This document shows, in pieces, positions 16,942 through 25,649 of a stretch of DNA of 36,153 bases (the stretch's first letter is position 1; each line of letters opens with the position of its first letter). Source of the DNA: an uncultured Clostridia bacterium (lineage in GTDB: Bacteria; Bacillota; Clostridia; TANB77; CAG-508); NCBI GenBank assembly GCA_934101145.1, contig CAKOPZ010000015.1, positions 1 to 36,153 on the forward strand. The letters are read 5' to 3'. Made by a program: the position numbers and the translations under genes. Below the pieces are notes generated by a model. That model did no database searches and was not told where the DNA came from. It saw only the letters and a program-made list of their open reading frames with translations.

Positions 16942-19371
16942 ATGAGAAAGACAATGAGCAAAAATCTCACACAAAAGATAATAATAGCTATAGTAATTGT
17001 GATATCATTTAACTTTACAGTTCCGAACTTTTCAAGGGCAGGTATTGGAGGAACACTTATGGGGCCTGTAATTGACTTAGTTGCTGGTATATTTGATATG
17101 GGAATGGCATTGCTTCAAGGGTTTATGGATGGAAGCACTACAGATTGGTCTTTTTCTGGGGGATTTTCAGTAGAAGCAAAGGATTTTAAAGGCAAAGAGG
17201 CAGACTATGGGATGGATGTTGATAGCAATGAGAGTGCTACAAGTGAAACAATAAATGCGGAAGATTTAGATCATGGTTGGTTTGGGCTTGGCTCATATGC
17301 TATTCCAGTTATAAAATATGGACCAGAGCAAATCTTTTCTAATAAAGTACCGGGATTAGATGCAAATTTTATAAATCCAACAGATTGGGGCAATGATGAA
17401 CAAAATGAAAAATCTGTAGCAAAGCAATTACAACAGATAATAGCAAGTTGGTATAATGCACTAAGAAATTTAGTAGTAGTAGGACTTTTATCAATTCTTG
17501 TATATATAGGAATTAGAATGATGATAACAAGTATTGCTTCTGATAAAGCAAAATATAAGCAAATGTTTATGGATTGGCTTATTGCACTTTGTTTAGTATT
17601 CTTTTTGCATTATGTAATGAGTTTTACAATGACAGTTACACAAATGATTACAGATGGAATAGCTGGTTCAACAAATATAAAGGTTACGATTGAGGATAAA
17701 GATATTACAGATGGAAAAATTGAATATGTAACAAATTTAACAGGACTTTGCAGATTAAAAGTGGAATACAATGACTTTTTTCCAAGGGGAATTCATTTGA
17801 TTTTATATATAGCATTAGTAATCTATACTGTAAAATTTACGTTAAAATACATTGAAAGGGCAATAACGATGGCTTTTTTAACTTTGATGGCACCATTGGT
17901 AACATTAACATATCCTATTGATAAAATAGGAGATGGAAAAGCGCAAGCGTTTGATATGTGGTTAAAGGAATTTGTATTTAATGCTTTATTACAACCATTT
18001 CATTTGATTTTATATACTGTATTTTTAGGTTCATCAATGGAGATAGCAAAGAATAATCCTATATACGCAATAGTGGTACTTGCATTTATGGGACCAGCCG
18101 AAAAAATATTAAGAAGATTTTTCGGATTTGAAAAAGCAGCTACAGCAGGAGCTGGATTCATGGGAGGATTTGGTGGAGCGGCAGCGTTCAATGCAATAAA
18201 AGGAGCTGTAACAAAAGGAGCTCAAAAACTAGGTTCAGGAAATTCTGGTAAAACAAATTCTTCAAAACCTATAAGACAACAAAACAGTTTAAATGATCCT
18301 GTAAAAGATGATAATGCTCCAAGCGGATATGGAGCTTTTGCTAATAATGAAATGACAGAAAATGAGGATAAAGATAAAGCTAGCAATTCTTTGGTAAGCA
18401 ATACACAAGAAAATAGTTCAGAGCAAAGTGAAGATAATAATACAGGATTAAATGACTTATCAAGTAATAATAATGCTACGCAAGAGGATATGTCGGCATT
18501 AGATAAAAATACTAGATTACAGAACGTGGATGAACCTCAAAAAGGAGGTAATACTGCAACAAGAACTATCAAAGGAGCAGCACGTGGAGTAAAGAATTAT
18601 GTTGGAACTGGATTAAAGAAGAGATTTGCTACAAAAGCAGGATGGAAGGATACAGGAAAAAGGGTTGGAAGAGCAGCGATAAGAACTGTGACAACTGGTA
18701 CTGGACTTGCGGTAGGATTAGGGGCAGGAATTGCTGGTGATGATTTATCTGATATATTTAAATACGGAGCAGCGGGCACAACCCTTGGTACAACGGCACT
18801 CAATAGTATGGTAAATGGTGTAGGAAGCAGGATTGCAAACTCTGGTATTGTAAATGCGGCTATTCAAGGTGGAAGAGAAGGAAGATATGGAGGAGTAAAT
18901 GCAGCAGCTATAGCTTCTCAAACTGCACAATTGAAAGAAGCAGGAGAGTTAAGACAGTCAATAAGTGAAAATATTACAAATGATGATGGAACAAGACTAA
19001 GTGGAATAGATTTAGATCAATATGAAGACAGAGCAATAGGACATTTTAATAATGGCATTGATTTTGATGATATAAATAAAACGTTAAAATTGGAAGATAG
19101 TATTAGAGAAGAGCTATCACAAAATACTCAAATGAGTGATTATGAAAGAAATATAACAGCACAACAACAAGCTGAAACTATTGCAATGATTGGTAAAAAT
19201 GTAGATGCTGATAAGCTTGCAACAGACGAAAAATATAGAAATGGAAGAAGAGATGATTTTAGAGCAGGATTATTGAAGGCAAATCCTGAAATGTCAAAAA
19301 AAGAATTAAATGCTAATACAGAAAAAATGATGAAACTTCTTTGCAAATACAAAAAAGTAAATTATACATAA
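16942..19371 (+). CDS. VirB6-like polytopic channel protein with long soluble tail
   Basis: An 809-residue protein with a signal-anchor at the N-terminus (residues about 9-30), an extracytoplasmic region and about six hydrophobic helices between residues 170 and 390 (NLVVVGLLSILVYIGIRMMI; LIALCLVFFLHYVM; LILYIALVIYTVKF; AFLTLMAPLVTLTY; FNALLQPFHLILYTVFL; IYAIVVLAFMG). This core resembles VirB6/TrbL-type channel components of Gram-positive systems. The remaining 400 residues are polar (Asn/Ser/Gln/Asp-rich near 430-540), then Gly/Ala-rich with short amphipathic stretches, then charged. Extended C-terminal domains occur in several VirB6 proteins; their role here is unknown. AGGGGG precedes the ATG, 10 bp after virB4. 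Confidence 0.78.
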   Translation: MRKTMSKNLTQKIIIAIVIVISFNFTVPNFSRAGIGGTLMGPVIDLVAGIFDMGMALLQGFMDGSTTDWSFSGGFSVEAKDFKGKEADYGMDVDSNESATSETINAEDLDHGWFGLGSYAIPVIKYGPEQIFSNKVPGLDANFINPTDWGNDEQNEKSVAKQLQQIIASWYNALRNLVVVGLLSILVYIGIRMMITSIASDKAKYKQMFMDWLIALCLVFFLHYVMSFTMTVTQMITDGIAGSTNIKVTIEDKDITDGKIEYVTNLTGLCRLKVEYNDFFPRGIHLILYIALVIYTVKFTLKYIERAITMAFLTLMAPLVTLTYPIDKIGDGKAQAFDMWLKEFVFNALLQPFHLILYTVFLGSSMEIAKNNPIYAIVVLAFMGPAEKILRRFFGFEKAATAGAGFMGGFGGAAAFNAIKGAVTKGAQKLGSGNSGKTNSSKPIRQQNSLNDPVKDDNAPSGYGAFANNEMTENEDKDKASNSLVSNTQENSSEQSEDNNTGLNDLSSNNNATQEDMSALDKNTRLQNVDEPQKGGNTATRTIKGAARGVKNYVGTGLKKRFATKAGWKDTGKRVGRAAIRTVTTGTGLAVGLGAGIAGDDLSDIFKYGAAGTTLGTTALNSMVNGVGSRIANSGIVNAAIQGGREGRYGGVNAAAIASQTAQLKEAGELRQSISENITNDDGTRLSGIDLDQYEDRAIGHFNNGIDFDDINKTLKLEDSIREELSQNTQMSDYERNITAQQQAETIAMIGKNVDADKLATDEKYRNGRRDDFRAGLLKANPEMSKKELNANTEKMMKLLCKYKKVNYT

Positions 19372-19383
19372 GACTAATGATGG

Positions 19384-19480
19384 AGGCTATCAAATGAAGA
19401 ATAATCAAAAACAGTAGTAAAAGAATAGAAGATTATTTATTACATTGATAGCCTTTGTTTTGCTATTTATACCAATATAA
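19384..19480 (+). other. Broken mini-ORF/hairpin between virB6-like and NTF2 genes
   Basis: A GGAGG and ATG (19394) start a 7-codon frame that stops at TAG TAA (19415-19420). The same frame then continues with KNRRLFITLIAFVLLFIPI before TAA at 19478. That second part looks like a signal anchor, so this may be the stump of a decayed small membrane-protein gene. Independently, AGGCTATCAA (19384-19393) and TTGATAGCCT (19445-19454) are perfect inverted repeats. The first arm overlaps the ribosome binding site, and a T-rich run follows the second arm, as in an attenuator or terminator with a long loop. Both readings are inference. Confidence 0.45.
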
Positions 19481-19529
19481 ATATTGCACAAACAATTAAT
19501 TATTATTATAAAGAAAGGAATTGAAGAAT

Positions 19530-20498
19530 ATGAAGAATTTTATTCTTTGGTATAATAGAAATAGAAAAATTATATTAAGAGTAATTGGAATTATTGTTGT
19601 AGGTATAATAATAGTTAAATTAATACAATATCTTTTGAGTGAAAATAATAAACGTAAAGAAAATGATGTTAATATAAATGAAACAAATATAATAGAAACA
19701 AGATTAAATACAATTGCAATGCAGGAAAATATATCTGTGGTATCAGGAGAAACTATAACACAAACACAAAAAGACCAGCTTACAATATTGGATAATTTTA
19801 TCAAATATTGTAATGAAAATAAAATTAATGAGGCATATGCATTGCTTTCTGATGATTGTAAAAATGAAATGTATCCAAAGGTTGAAAATTTCAAACAAAG
19901 CTATTACAATGCGATTTTCTCAGGAGGGTATAAAAATGTTTCGGTAGAAAATTGGATTGGAAACATATATAAAGTAAAATTTATAAATGATGCATTATCA
20001 ACAGGAGTATATGATAAACAAAATACAATACAAGACTATATTACATTAGTATGTGATAGCCAAGGAAATGTAAAGCTAAATATTAATAATTATATAGGCA
20101 AGCAAGATATAAATAAGGAAAATGAAAGCTACAATATAAAAACAAAGGTTATAGAGAAACATACATATATGGATTATGAAACATATACATTTGAGGTTAC
20201 TAATAACTCAAATACAACTATATTGTTAAATAACAATAACAACATGGATACAATGTATTTGGCGGATGAAAATTCTTTAAGATATAATGCATATGTACAA
20301 GAAATTCCACAAACTAATTTGCAAATAGCCTTAAAGGAAACAAAAAGAATTACAATAAAATATTATAACAAATATGAATCAAGTAGAAAAATAAATAAAA
20401 TTGTATTTGGAAAGGTTGTTTTAGATTACAATGCATATAAAAATTATTCAAATCCAGGATATTATAGAAACTATGGAATGATAGAAATAGGTTTATAG
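19530..20498 (+). CDS. Bitopic NTF2-like protein (VirB8/TcpC-like)
   Basis: A 322-residue protein with a short cytoplasmic N-terminus, one transmembrane helix (about residues 14-36) and an extracytoplasmic part. Residues about 85-185 (ILDNFIKYCNENKINEAYALLSDDCKNEMYP onward) have the helix pattern and Y/L spacing of NTF2-like domains found in VirB8 and TcpC. The C-terminal 130 residues look all-beta (YETYTFEVTNNSNTTILL, then IALKETKRITIKYYNKYE). The frame can be extended to a TTG at 19521, but AAAGGA at 19514-19519 fits ATG 19530. VirB8-class proteins join the membrane complex of the secretion channel. The assignment rests on architecture and context, not on a clear sequence match. Confidence 0.62.
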   Translation: MKNFILWYNRNRKIILRVIGIIVVGIIIVKLIQYLLSENNKRKENDVNINETNIIETRLNTIAMQENISVVSGETITQTQKDQLTILDNFIKYCNENKINEAYALLSDDCKNEMYPKVENFKQSYYNAIFSGGYKNVSVENWIGNIYKVKFINDALSTGVYDKQNTIQDYITLVCDSQGNVKLNINNYIGKQDINKENESYNIKTKVIEKHTYMDYETYTFEVTNNSNTTILLNNNNNMDTMYLADENSLRYNAYVQEIPQTNLQIALKETKRITIKYYNKYESSRKINKIVFGKVVLDYNAYKNYSNPGYYRNYGMIEIGL

Positions 20499-20511
20499 CA
20501 AGGAGTAAGAT

Positions 20512-23500
20512 ATGGACGAAGAATTAAAACAAAAGGCTATTAAGTTAGTAAAAAAATTTTTTAGAAAACAATTGATAATACTAACTGCTATTAGTGTAAT
20601 TTTGGTATCAATTGTATCAATTATATATGTAGTTACATTAAATGATGGTTCTTATCAAAAGGGAGATAAGACTAATGTTCCATATGTTATAGATGAATAT
20701 ACTGGAAATATTTCGTTTGACGCTAATGGTAAGATTGTAACAGATAAATCTGCAAAAGATCTATGGGACGAAATGATTGCAAATCGTAGTAGAGTTAATG
20801 AGTATTTAAATAATGCATCAGAGCTAAAAAAATTGATTACTGCAGAAATGATAACAAATTATTTAGACACTAGAGCTAATCCAAATGATGCAATAGATTG
20901 GACAAAATACAACAGTGATATAGATTCATCTGAAGTACAGGGAATTATAAAACTAAAAAGGGCATATGATGATGGAACAAATGCTTTATTAACATATGTT
21001 GATCCAGATACATTTCAAGATTATATAGATGAATATAATAAAACAGGTTCCGAAGCAGATAAGAAGAAAGCTTTAAGTCATTTTACATTAGAAAAAGGAT
21101 ATAATGGCAGCGCAAGTTTTGGTTCAGGAGAAGCTATTGCAGCAGGAACAGTAATAAATGTACCAGCAGGTTTAGGATCAGTACATACATATATGGGGTG
21201 GCAAATGATTACAAATACATCATCTGCTCAATATAAATTACGCGAACAAGCAGGTATGAACTTTGATAGTGAAGGTTTTGGTAGAATAAATGGACGTTAC
21301 GTAATTGCTTGTACTACAACATTTGGACAACCTGGAGATTATGTGGACTTTTATCAAGAAGATGGAACAGTTATACAATGCATAATAGGCGATATAAAAA
21401 ATCAGAATGATGCAGGATGTACAGAATGGGGACATGAAAATGGCACTTGTATTATAGAGTTTGTTGTAGATAAAAATACATGGTATAATACCAATCATCC
21501 TAATCCAGGAGCGCAAGGATTTCATTCAGAATGGAACAAAAATATAACAAAAGCTGTTAATGGTGGAAGCTATTTTAATAACCCAACTTTTGGAAGTAGT
21601 ACAACATCTGGAGATACTGGAAATGATTCTGAAACAGAAGGAGGAGATACATCATCTGGAGAAAATACTATTGGTAATGGTCTTATGAAATGGCCAACAG
21701 ATGGAACTATCATTAAATCATATTTTGGTCTAAGAACAGCACCACTTCCAGGAGCATCAACAAATCACGGAGCAATTGATATAGGTGTTCCAACAGGAAC
21801 AAATGTATATGCAACTGAGTCTGGAACAGTGGTAACAGCAGGATATTATGGCAATGCAGGAAACTTAGTAACTATTGATCATGGTAATGGATACATTAGT
21901 AAATACATGCATAACAGTTCAATAAAAGTATCTGTAGGAGATAAAGTAACAAAAGGACAAGTTATAGCAATATCTGGAAATACAGGAAATTCAACAGGAC
22001 CACATGTACATTTCCAAATAGAATATTATGGAACTAAAATAGATCCTTTATCATTCAAATATGATAATAATATGGGAGATGGAACTGGAGGAATTGGATC
22101 AAATAGTGATGCATTATCTACTAATAGTAAAATATATGCAAAAGTAGCTACTTGGAATGAAGTAACTGATACATTAACATCAAATGATCCATCAGTACAA
22201 GGATATAGCAATGTAACACATAATATGAGTTCAACTAAAATAGATTATGAACAACTTGTTAGTGGATATAAAATGCCATTTAACTATTTGTGGGATTTAT
22301 TAGTTATAGGACATGAAAAAGATTATGTATTTGATTTGGCAGAACTTGTATATAACAGTGAACTTGTTATTACAGTACATGACAATTTATCAACAAATAC
22401 AAATGTTTCTGTAGATACATATACAAAGAAAACAAAAACTGTAACATCAGATGTACGAGTAAATGTAAAATATTCTAGTACTAAAGCAGCAGGTGGACAA
22501 AGTAATTCTACTGTTAATTCTGTAACAGAAGTTGGAGGACCATTTGAAAAAGAAACATCTGTACAATATAAAACGACACATACAGTTGTAACTAAAACAA
22601 ATACAATAGAAGCTAAGGTAACAAGAGCAAATGTATGGATTGTAGATTACACACAAGACTTTACATATAAAACACCAACTGCTACATCTACGAATAATTC
22701 TATACCATATGACGATGGAGAATATCCAGCATCACCAAATAGAATAGATGGAAGTGATGGAGCAGGATTAGGAGCAGCCTTTAGAAATAGTGTTCAATCG
22801 AGGTATGCAGCTCAATACGGAAGTGCAACTGCAACTTTAGAGAGTTTGAAAAGTACATACTACGATAAAACGGTTAATCGAAGTGTAAGCATTACGAATA
22901 CAATTGAAGAGAAGAAATATGTATCTTCTCCAGCAAAAATAATAGAAAAAACAGATAAACAATCTAAAGAACCAAATTTTGTTACAATAAGTGAAAAACA
23001 TAGAGGTGCTTTTTATAATATTTATAGTACATCAGATTGGTTATTTGATATGTTGGAGAAAAATGATGATACCAAAAACATGATAGATTTAACTAAGTAT
23101 TTATTTTATAAGGCAACAGGAAAAAACTTTGGTGTAACAGAATTTGACTTTAGCATATTCAATCCAGATAATTTTGCATCATTAAGTGATCAATATGGTG
23201 GAAAAAGTAATATTGAGGGTGTTCCTGGACAAATATATGATTTCTTACTTGGAAAAGGAGTTTCACCAGTAGCTGCTGCTGCCATAGTTGGTAATGTTGA
23301 AGGAGAAAGTAGCTTTAACTCAAGTGTTGTAAATGAAATTGGATGTTCAGGTTTATTTCAACACGGAGGAGGTAGACTTACAAAGCTAAAAGCCTTAGCA
23401 AATCAAAAAGGTACAAGCTGGACTGATGTACAAACACAATTGGAATTTATGTGGAGCGAATTAGAAGGTGATTATAAAAATGTAAAGAATGTCATTATGA

Positions 23501-24201
23501 ATTCTACAAAAGAAAGTGATATGGAATATGCAACATGGTATTGGGGAAGATATTATGAAGTATTCTTTGTAGGAAATAGTTTTGAAACAAGCAAAGGACA
23601 GACAGCAAAGAGATATGAATATGCTAAAAAATGGTATGCTATGTGGCAAAAGAATCACTCAAGTGGATCTGGTACAGCACAACTTGGAGAAGCTGCAAAA
23701 ATTACTGGAACAGATGAAAGAATAGCATGGTTATATGACGGCAAAGGAGTGCCTACATCAAAGGCTGAAAATGACAAATATTTGGAAAAATTCCCAGTTG
23801 AATATTTGGATAAATCAGGTAACAGACAAACAATGACTATAACAATGCATAAAAAGTTAAAAACAGAGGTTCAAGCTATATTTAAAGAAATGGCAGATGC
23901 AGGATTTAAGATTATAGGCGGAGATGTGAGTGATAGACCATGGGGATCAGATACAGGATATAGAGGAAAGTTTCCTCAATCTGCACATGTATATGGTCAT
24001 GCATTTGATGTAAATCCGGACCAAAACTATTGTGTTTATGGAAATGGAAGAAAACCTACAGGATATTACTATAGACCTGGCTCAGATCCATATTCTGTAA
24101 CTACTCCAATAATAAACATCTGGAAAAAACATGGTTTCTATTGGGGTGGAGATTGGCATTCTCCACAAGACTATATGCATTTTTCATATTTCAATCATTA
24201 A
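20512..24201 (+). CDS. Multi-domain peptidoglycan hydrolase of the secretion system
   Basis: A 1229-residue, membrane-anchored wall hydrolase (transmembrane helix about 20-43). In order: a region at about 235-340 with INGRYVIACTTTFGQPGDYVDFY and IIGDIKNQNDAG, resembling a double-psi beta-barrel (3D/RlpA-like) domain; an M23 endopeptidase (about 388-515) with HGAIDIG (H419, D423) and HVHF (H498, H500); a Thr/Ser-rich spacer; a phage tail-type lysozyme domain (about 900-1045) with AAIVGNVEGESSFN; and a C-terminal M15 D,D/L,D-peptidase (about 1095-1229) with SAHVYGHAFD (H1159, D1166) and DYMHF (H1223). It fills the role of VirB1, opening the wall for the channel, and could cut both glycan and peptide. 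It starts 13 bp after the NTF2-like gene. Catalytic residues of all three named enzymes appear intact. Confidence 0.88.
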   Translation: MDEELKQKAIKLVKKFFRKQLIILTAISVILVSIVSIIYVVTLNDGSYQKGDKTNVPYVIDEYTGNISFDANGKIVTDKSAKDLWDEMIANRSRVNEYLNNASELKKLITAEMITNYLDTRANPNDAIDWTKYNSDIDSSEVQGIIKLKRAYDDGTNALLTYVDPDTFQDYIDEYNKTGSEADKKKALSHFTLEKGYNGSASFGSGEAIAAGTVINVPAGLGSVHTYMGWQMITNTSSAQYKLREQAGMNFDSEGFGRINGRYVIACTTTFGQPGDYVDFYQEDGTVIQCIIGDIKNQNDAGCTEWGHENGTCIIEFVVDKNTWYNTNHPNPGAQGFHSEWNKNITKAVNGGSYFNNPTFGSSTTSGDTGNDSETEGGDTSSGENTIGNGLMKWPTDGTIIKSYFGLRTAPLPGASTNHGAIDIGVPTGTNVYATESGTVVTAGYYGNAGNLVTIDHGNGYISKYMHNSSIKVSVGDKVTKGQVIAISGNTGNSTGPHVHFQIEYYGTKIDPLSFKYDNNMGDGTGGIGSNSDALSTNSKIYAKVATWNEVTDTLTSNDPSVQGYSNVTHNMSSTKIDYEQLVSGYKMPFNYLWDLLVIGHEKDYVFDLAELVYNSELVITVHDNLSTNTNVSVDTYTKKTKTVTSDVRVNVKYSSTKAAGGQSNSTVNSVTEVGGPFEKETSVQYKTTHTVVTKTNTIEAKVTRANVWIVDYTQDFTYKTPTATSTNNSIPYDDGEYPASPNRIDGSDGAGLGAAFRNSVQSRYAAQYGSATATLESLKSTYYDKTVNRSVSITNTIEEKKYVSSPAKIIEKTDKQSKEPNFVTISEKHRGAFYNIYSTSDWLFDMLEKNDDTKNMIDLTKYLFYKATGKNFGVTEFDFSIFNPDNFASLSDQYGGKSNIEGVPGQIYDFLLGKGVSPVAAAAIVGNVEGESSFNSSVVNEIGCSGLFQHGGGRLTKLKALANQKGTSWTDVQTQLEFMWSELEGDYKNVKNVIMNSTKESDMEYATWYWGRYYEVFFVGNSFETSKGQTAKRYEYAKKWYAMWQKNHSSGSGTAQLGEAAKITGTDERIAWLYDGKGVPTSKAENDKYLEKFPVEYLDKSGNRQTMTITMHKKLKTEVQAIFKEMADAGFKIIGGDVSDRPWGSDTGYRGKFPQSAHVYGHAFDVNPDQNYCVYGNGRKPTGYYYRPGSDPYSVTTPIINIWKKHGFYWGGDWHSPQDYMHFSYFNH

Positions 24202-24227
24202 TGCAAAAGTAGAGTTTAGGAGGAAAA

Positions 24228-25601
24228 ATGAATAAACTAAAAAAAATAATTATAGTATTAATTGCTTTGCTTGTAATTTTGGGATTAATTGTTACAATTT
24301 TGTTAAACAAGCAAAAAAAAGAAACAAATAATTATGAATATTTAAATGAAGAAAAGATTCATCAAGAGGCTATGCAAGAGATATTAAATGCTGGGTTTAA
24401 AGAGGTAACAGATAATAAAACATATTTTAATGTAAAACATATTCTTGATTCATACATTGTATATGTAAAGCAAGTAAATGGTGATACATATGCAGATAAT
24501 GAAAAAATTAATATGTCGCTAGAAAAATTAAAATCAGCAATTAAGGATGAAGGAATTAATTCTATAAAAGGTGTACTTGACAAGCAATATACAAATGCTA
24601 TAGCGAAGGATGATAATGCAATTGCTTCAGCTCAAGAGGCTTATAAACAAGTTGGGGACTATAGCAAGGAAGTTGACTATAAACTAAAAATAAATAAATT
24701 GCTAAATAGTTCATTAAGTGAGGGATCATATGTTGCACTTGTATATGCAAAACTTAATGATAAAGATTTTAATGTTTTGATTAAAGTTGATGGAACCAAT
24801 AAAAGATATTCAATATTTTTAGGAGATTACATCACTAAATTTAACTACAACGAAAATATGACAAAAGAGCAAATGAATATTAGTAGTGATGAAATTGAAT
24901 CAACAGGATATAATAATTATATAGAAGTTGATGCAACAGATAGTTATATAGTATCAGAATATTTTTCAGACTATAAAGCAAAAATGTTAAATGATACTCA
25001 AGAAGCGTATAATTTATTAGATAGTAATTACAGGAAAAATAAATACGGAGATTTAAATAGTTTTAAAAATTATATTGCAAAAAATAAAAATAGCATTGAG
25101 TATGCAAGTATAAAGAGTTATCAAGCAAATACATATGGAAATCAAAAAGAATATGTGTGTATAGATAACAATGGAAAATATTATATCTTCTTAGAAGATT
25201 CCGCACAAAAATATACAGTATTTTTGGATACATACACAGCAGACTATAGGACATTTTTAGAAAAGTATAATTCTGCTTCGAATGAACAAAAAATAGCATA
25301 TAATATAAATAAAGTATTTGCAGCTATTAATGATGGAGACTATAAGTATGTATACAATAAACTTGATAGTACATTTAGATCAAGTAATTTTAAAAATGAA
25401 GCAAGTTTCGAGAATTATGCAAAATCAACATTCTTTAGTAATAATACTATAAAGTCAGACGGCTATGAGGTAAATGGAGATGTATACATTTATAACATGA
25501 TTATTACAAATTCAAATGATGATTCTAAAAAGGTTAGCAAAACAATAATTATGAAACTAAAAGAAGGAACCGATTTTGTAATGTCATTTAATGTTAAATA
25601 A
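24228..25601 (+). CDS. TcpC-like bitopic protein with two NTF2-like repeats
   Basis: A 457-residue protein with a single N-terminal transmembrane helix (about 7-27) and a large extracytoplasmic part. Two segments have the same pattern: residues about 250-345 (DYKAKMLNDTQEAYNLLDSNYR, then FKNYI) and about 362-457 (NKVFAAINDGDYKYVYNKLDSTFR, then FENYAKSTF). This suggests tandem NTF2-like domains, as in TcpC of Gram-positive conjugation systems. The region between residues 35 and 240 has no recognisable family. The gene follows the hydrolase by 26 bp with a GGAGG site and is the last gene of the operon, which ends in the hairpin at 25608-25647. Role inferred from architecture and place: core channel assembly. 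Confidence 0.62.
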   Translation: MNKLKKIIIVLIALLVILGLIVTILLNKQKKETNNYEYLNEEKIHQEAMQEILNAGFKEVTDNKTYFNVKHILDSYIVYVKQVNGDTYADNEKINMSLEKLKSAIKDEGINSIKGVLDKQYTNAIAKDDNAIASAQEAYKQVGDYSKEVDYKLKINKLLNSSLSEGSYVALVYAKLNDKDFNVLIKVDGTNKRYSIFLGDYITKFNYNENMTKEQMNISSDEIESTGYNNYIEVDATDSYIVSEYFSDYKAKMLNDTQEAYNLLDSNYRKNKYGDLNSFKNYIAKNKNSIEYASIKSYQANTYGNQKEYVCIDNNGKYYIFLEDSAQKYTVFLDTYTADYRTFLEKYNSASNEQKIAYNINKVFAAINDGDYKYVYNKLDSTFRSSNFKNEASFENYAKSTFFSNNTIKSDGYEVNGDVYIYNMIITNSNDDSKKVSKTIIMKLKEGTDFVMSFNVK

Positions 25602-25607
25602 ATACAT

Positions 25608-25649
25608 AAAAATCACTTTTTAAAATATAATTTAAAAGGTGATTTTTTT
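25608..25649 (+). terminator. Operon-end hairpin that also contains the next gene's RBS
   Basis: A stem of about 17 bp (25608-25624 with 25631-25647, one G-T wobble) is followed by T residues, so it can terminate the secretion operon. Its right arm contains AAAAGGTGA (25634-25642), the ribosome binding site of the carboxypeptidase gene whose ATG is at 25650. When folded, the hairpin would hide that site. A TATAAT at 25625-25630 sits exactly in the loop and could be the -10 of a promoter; no good -35 is visible. An attenuator or translational switch is possible. Confidence 0.65.

Noticed and set aside
11875..25601. Integrative conjugative element
   Set aside because: No integrase, relaxase, coupling protein, oriT-like repeat or attachment-site duplication was found. 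The tRNA genes at 27366-27525 are intact and separated from the locus by the carboxypeptidase and toxin-like loci.
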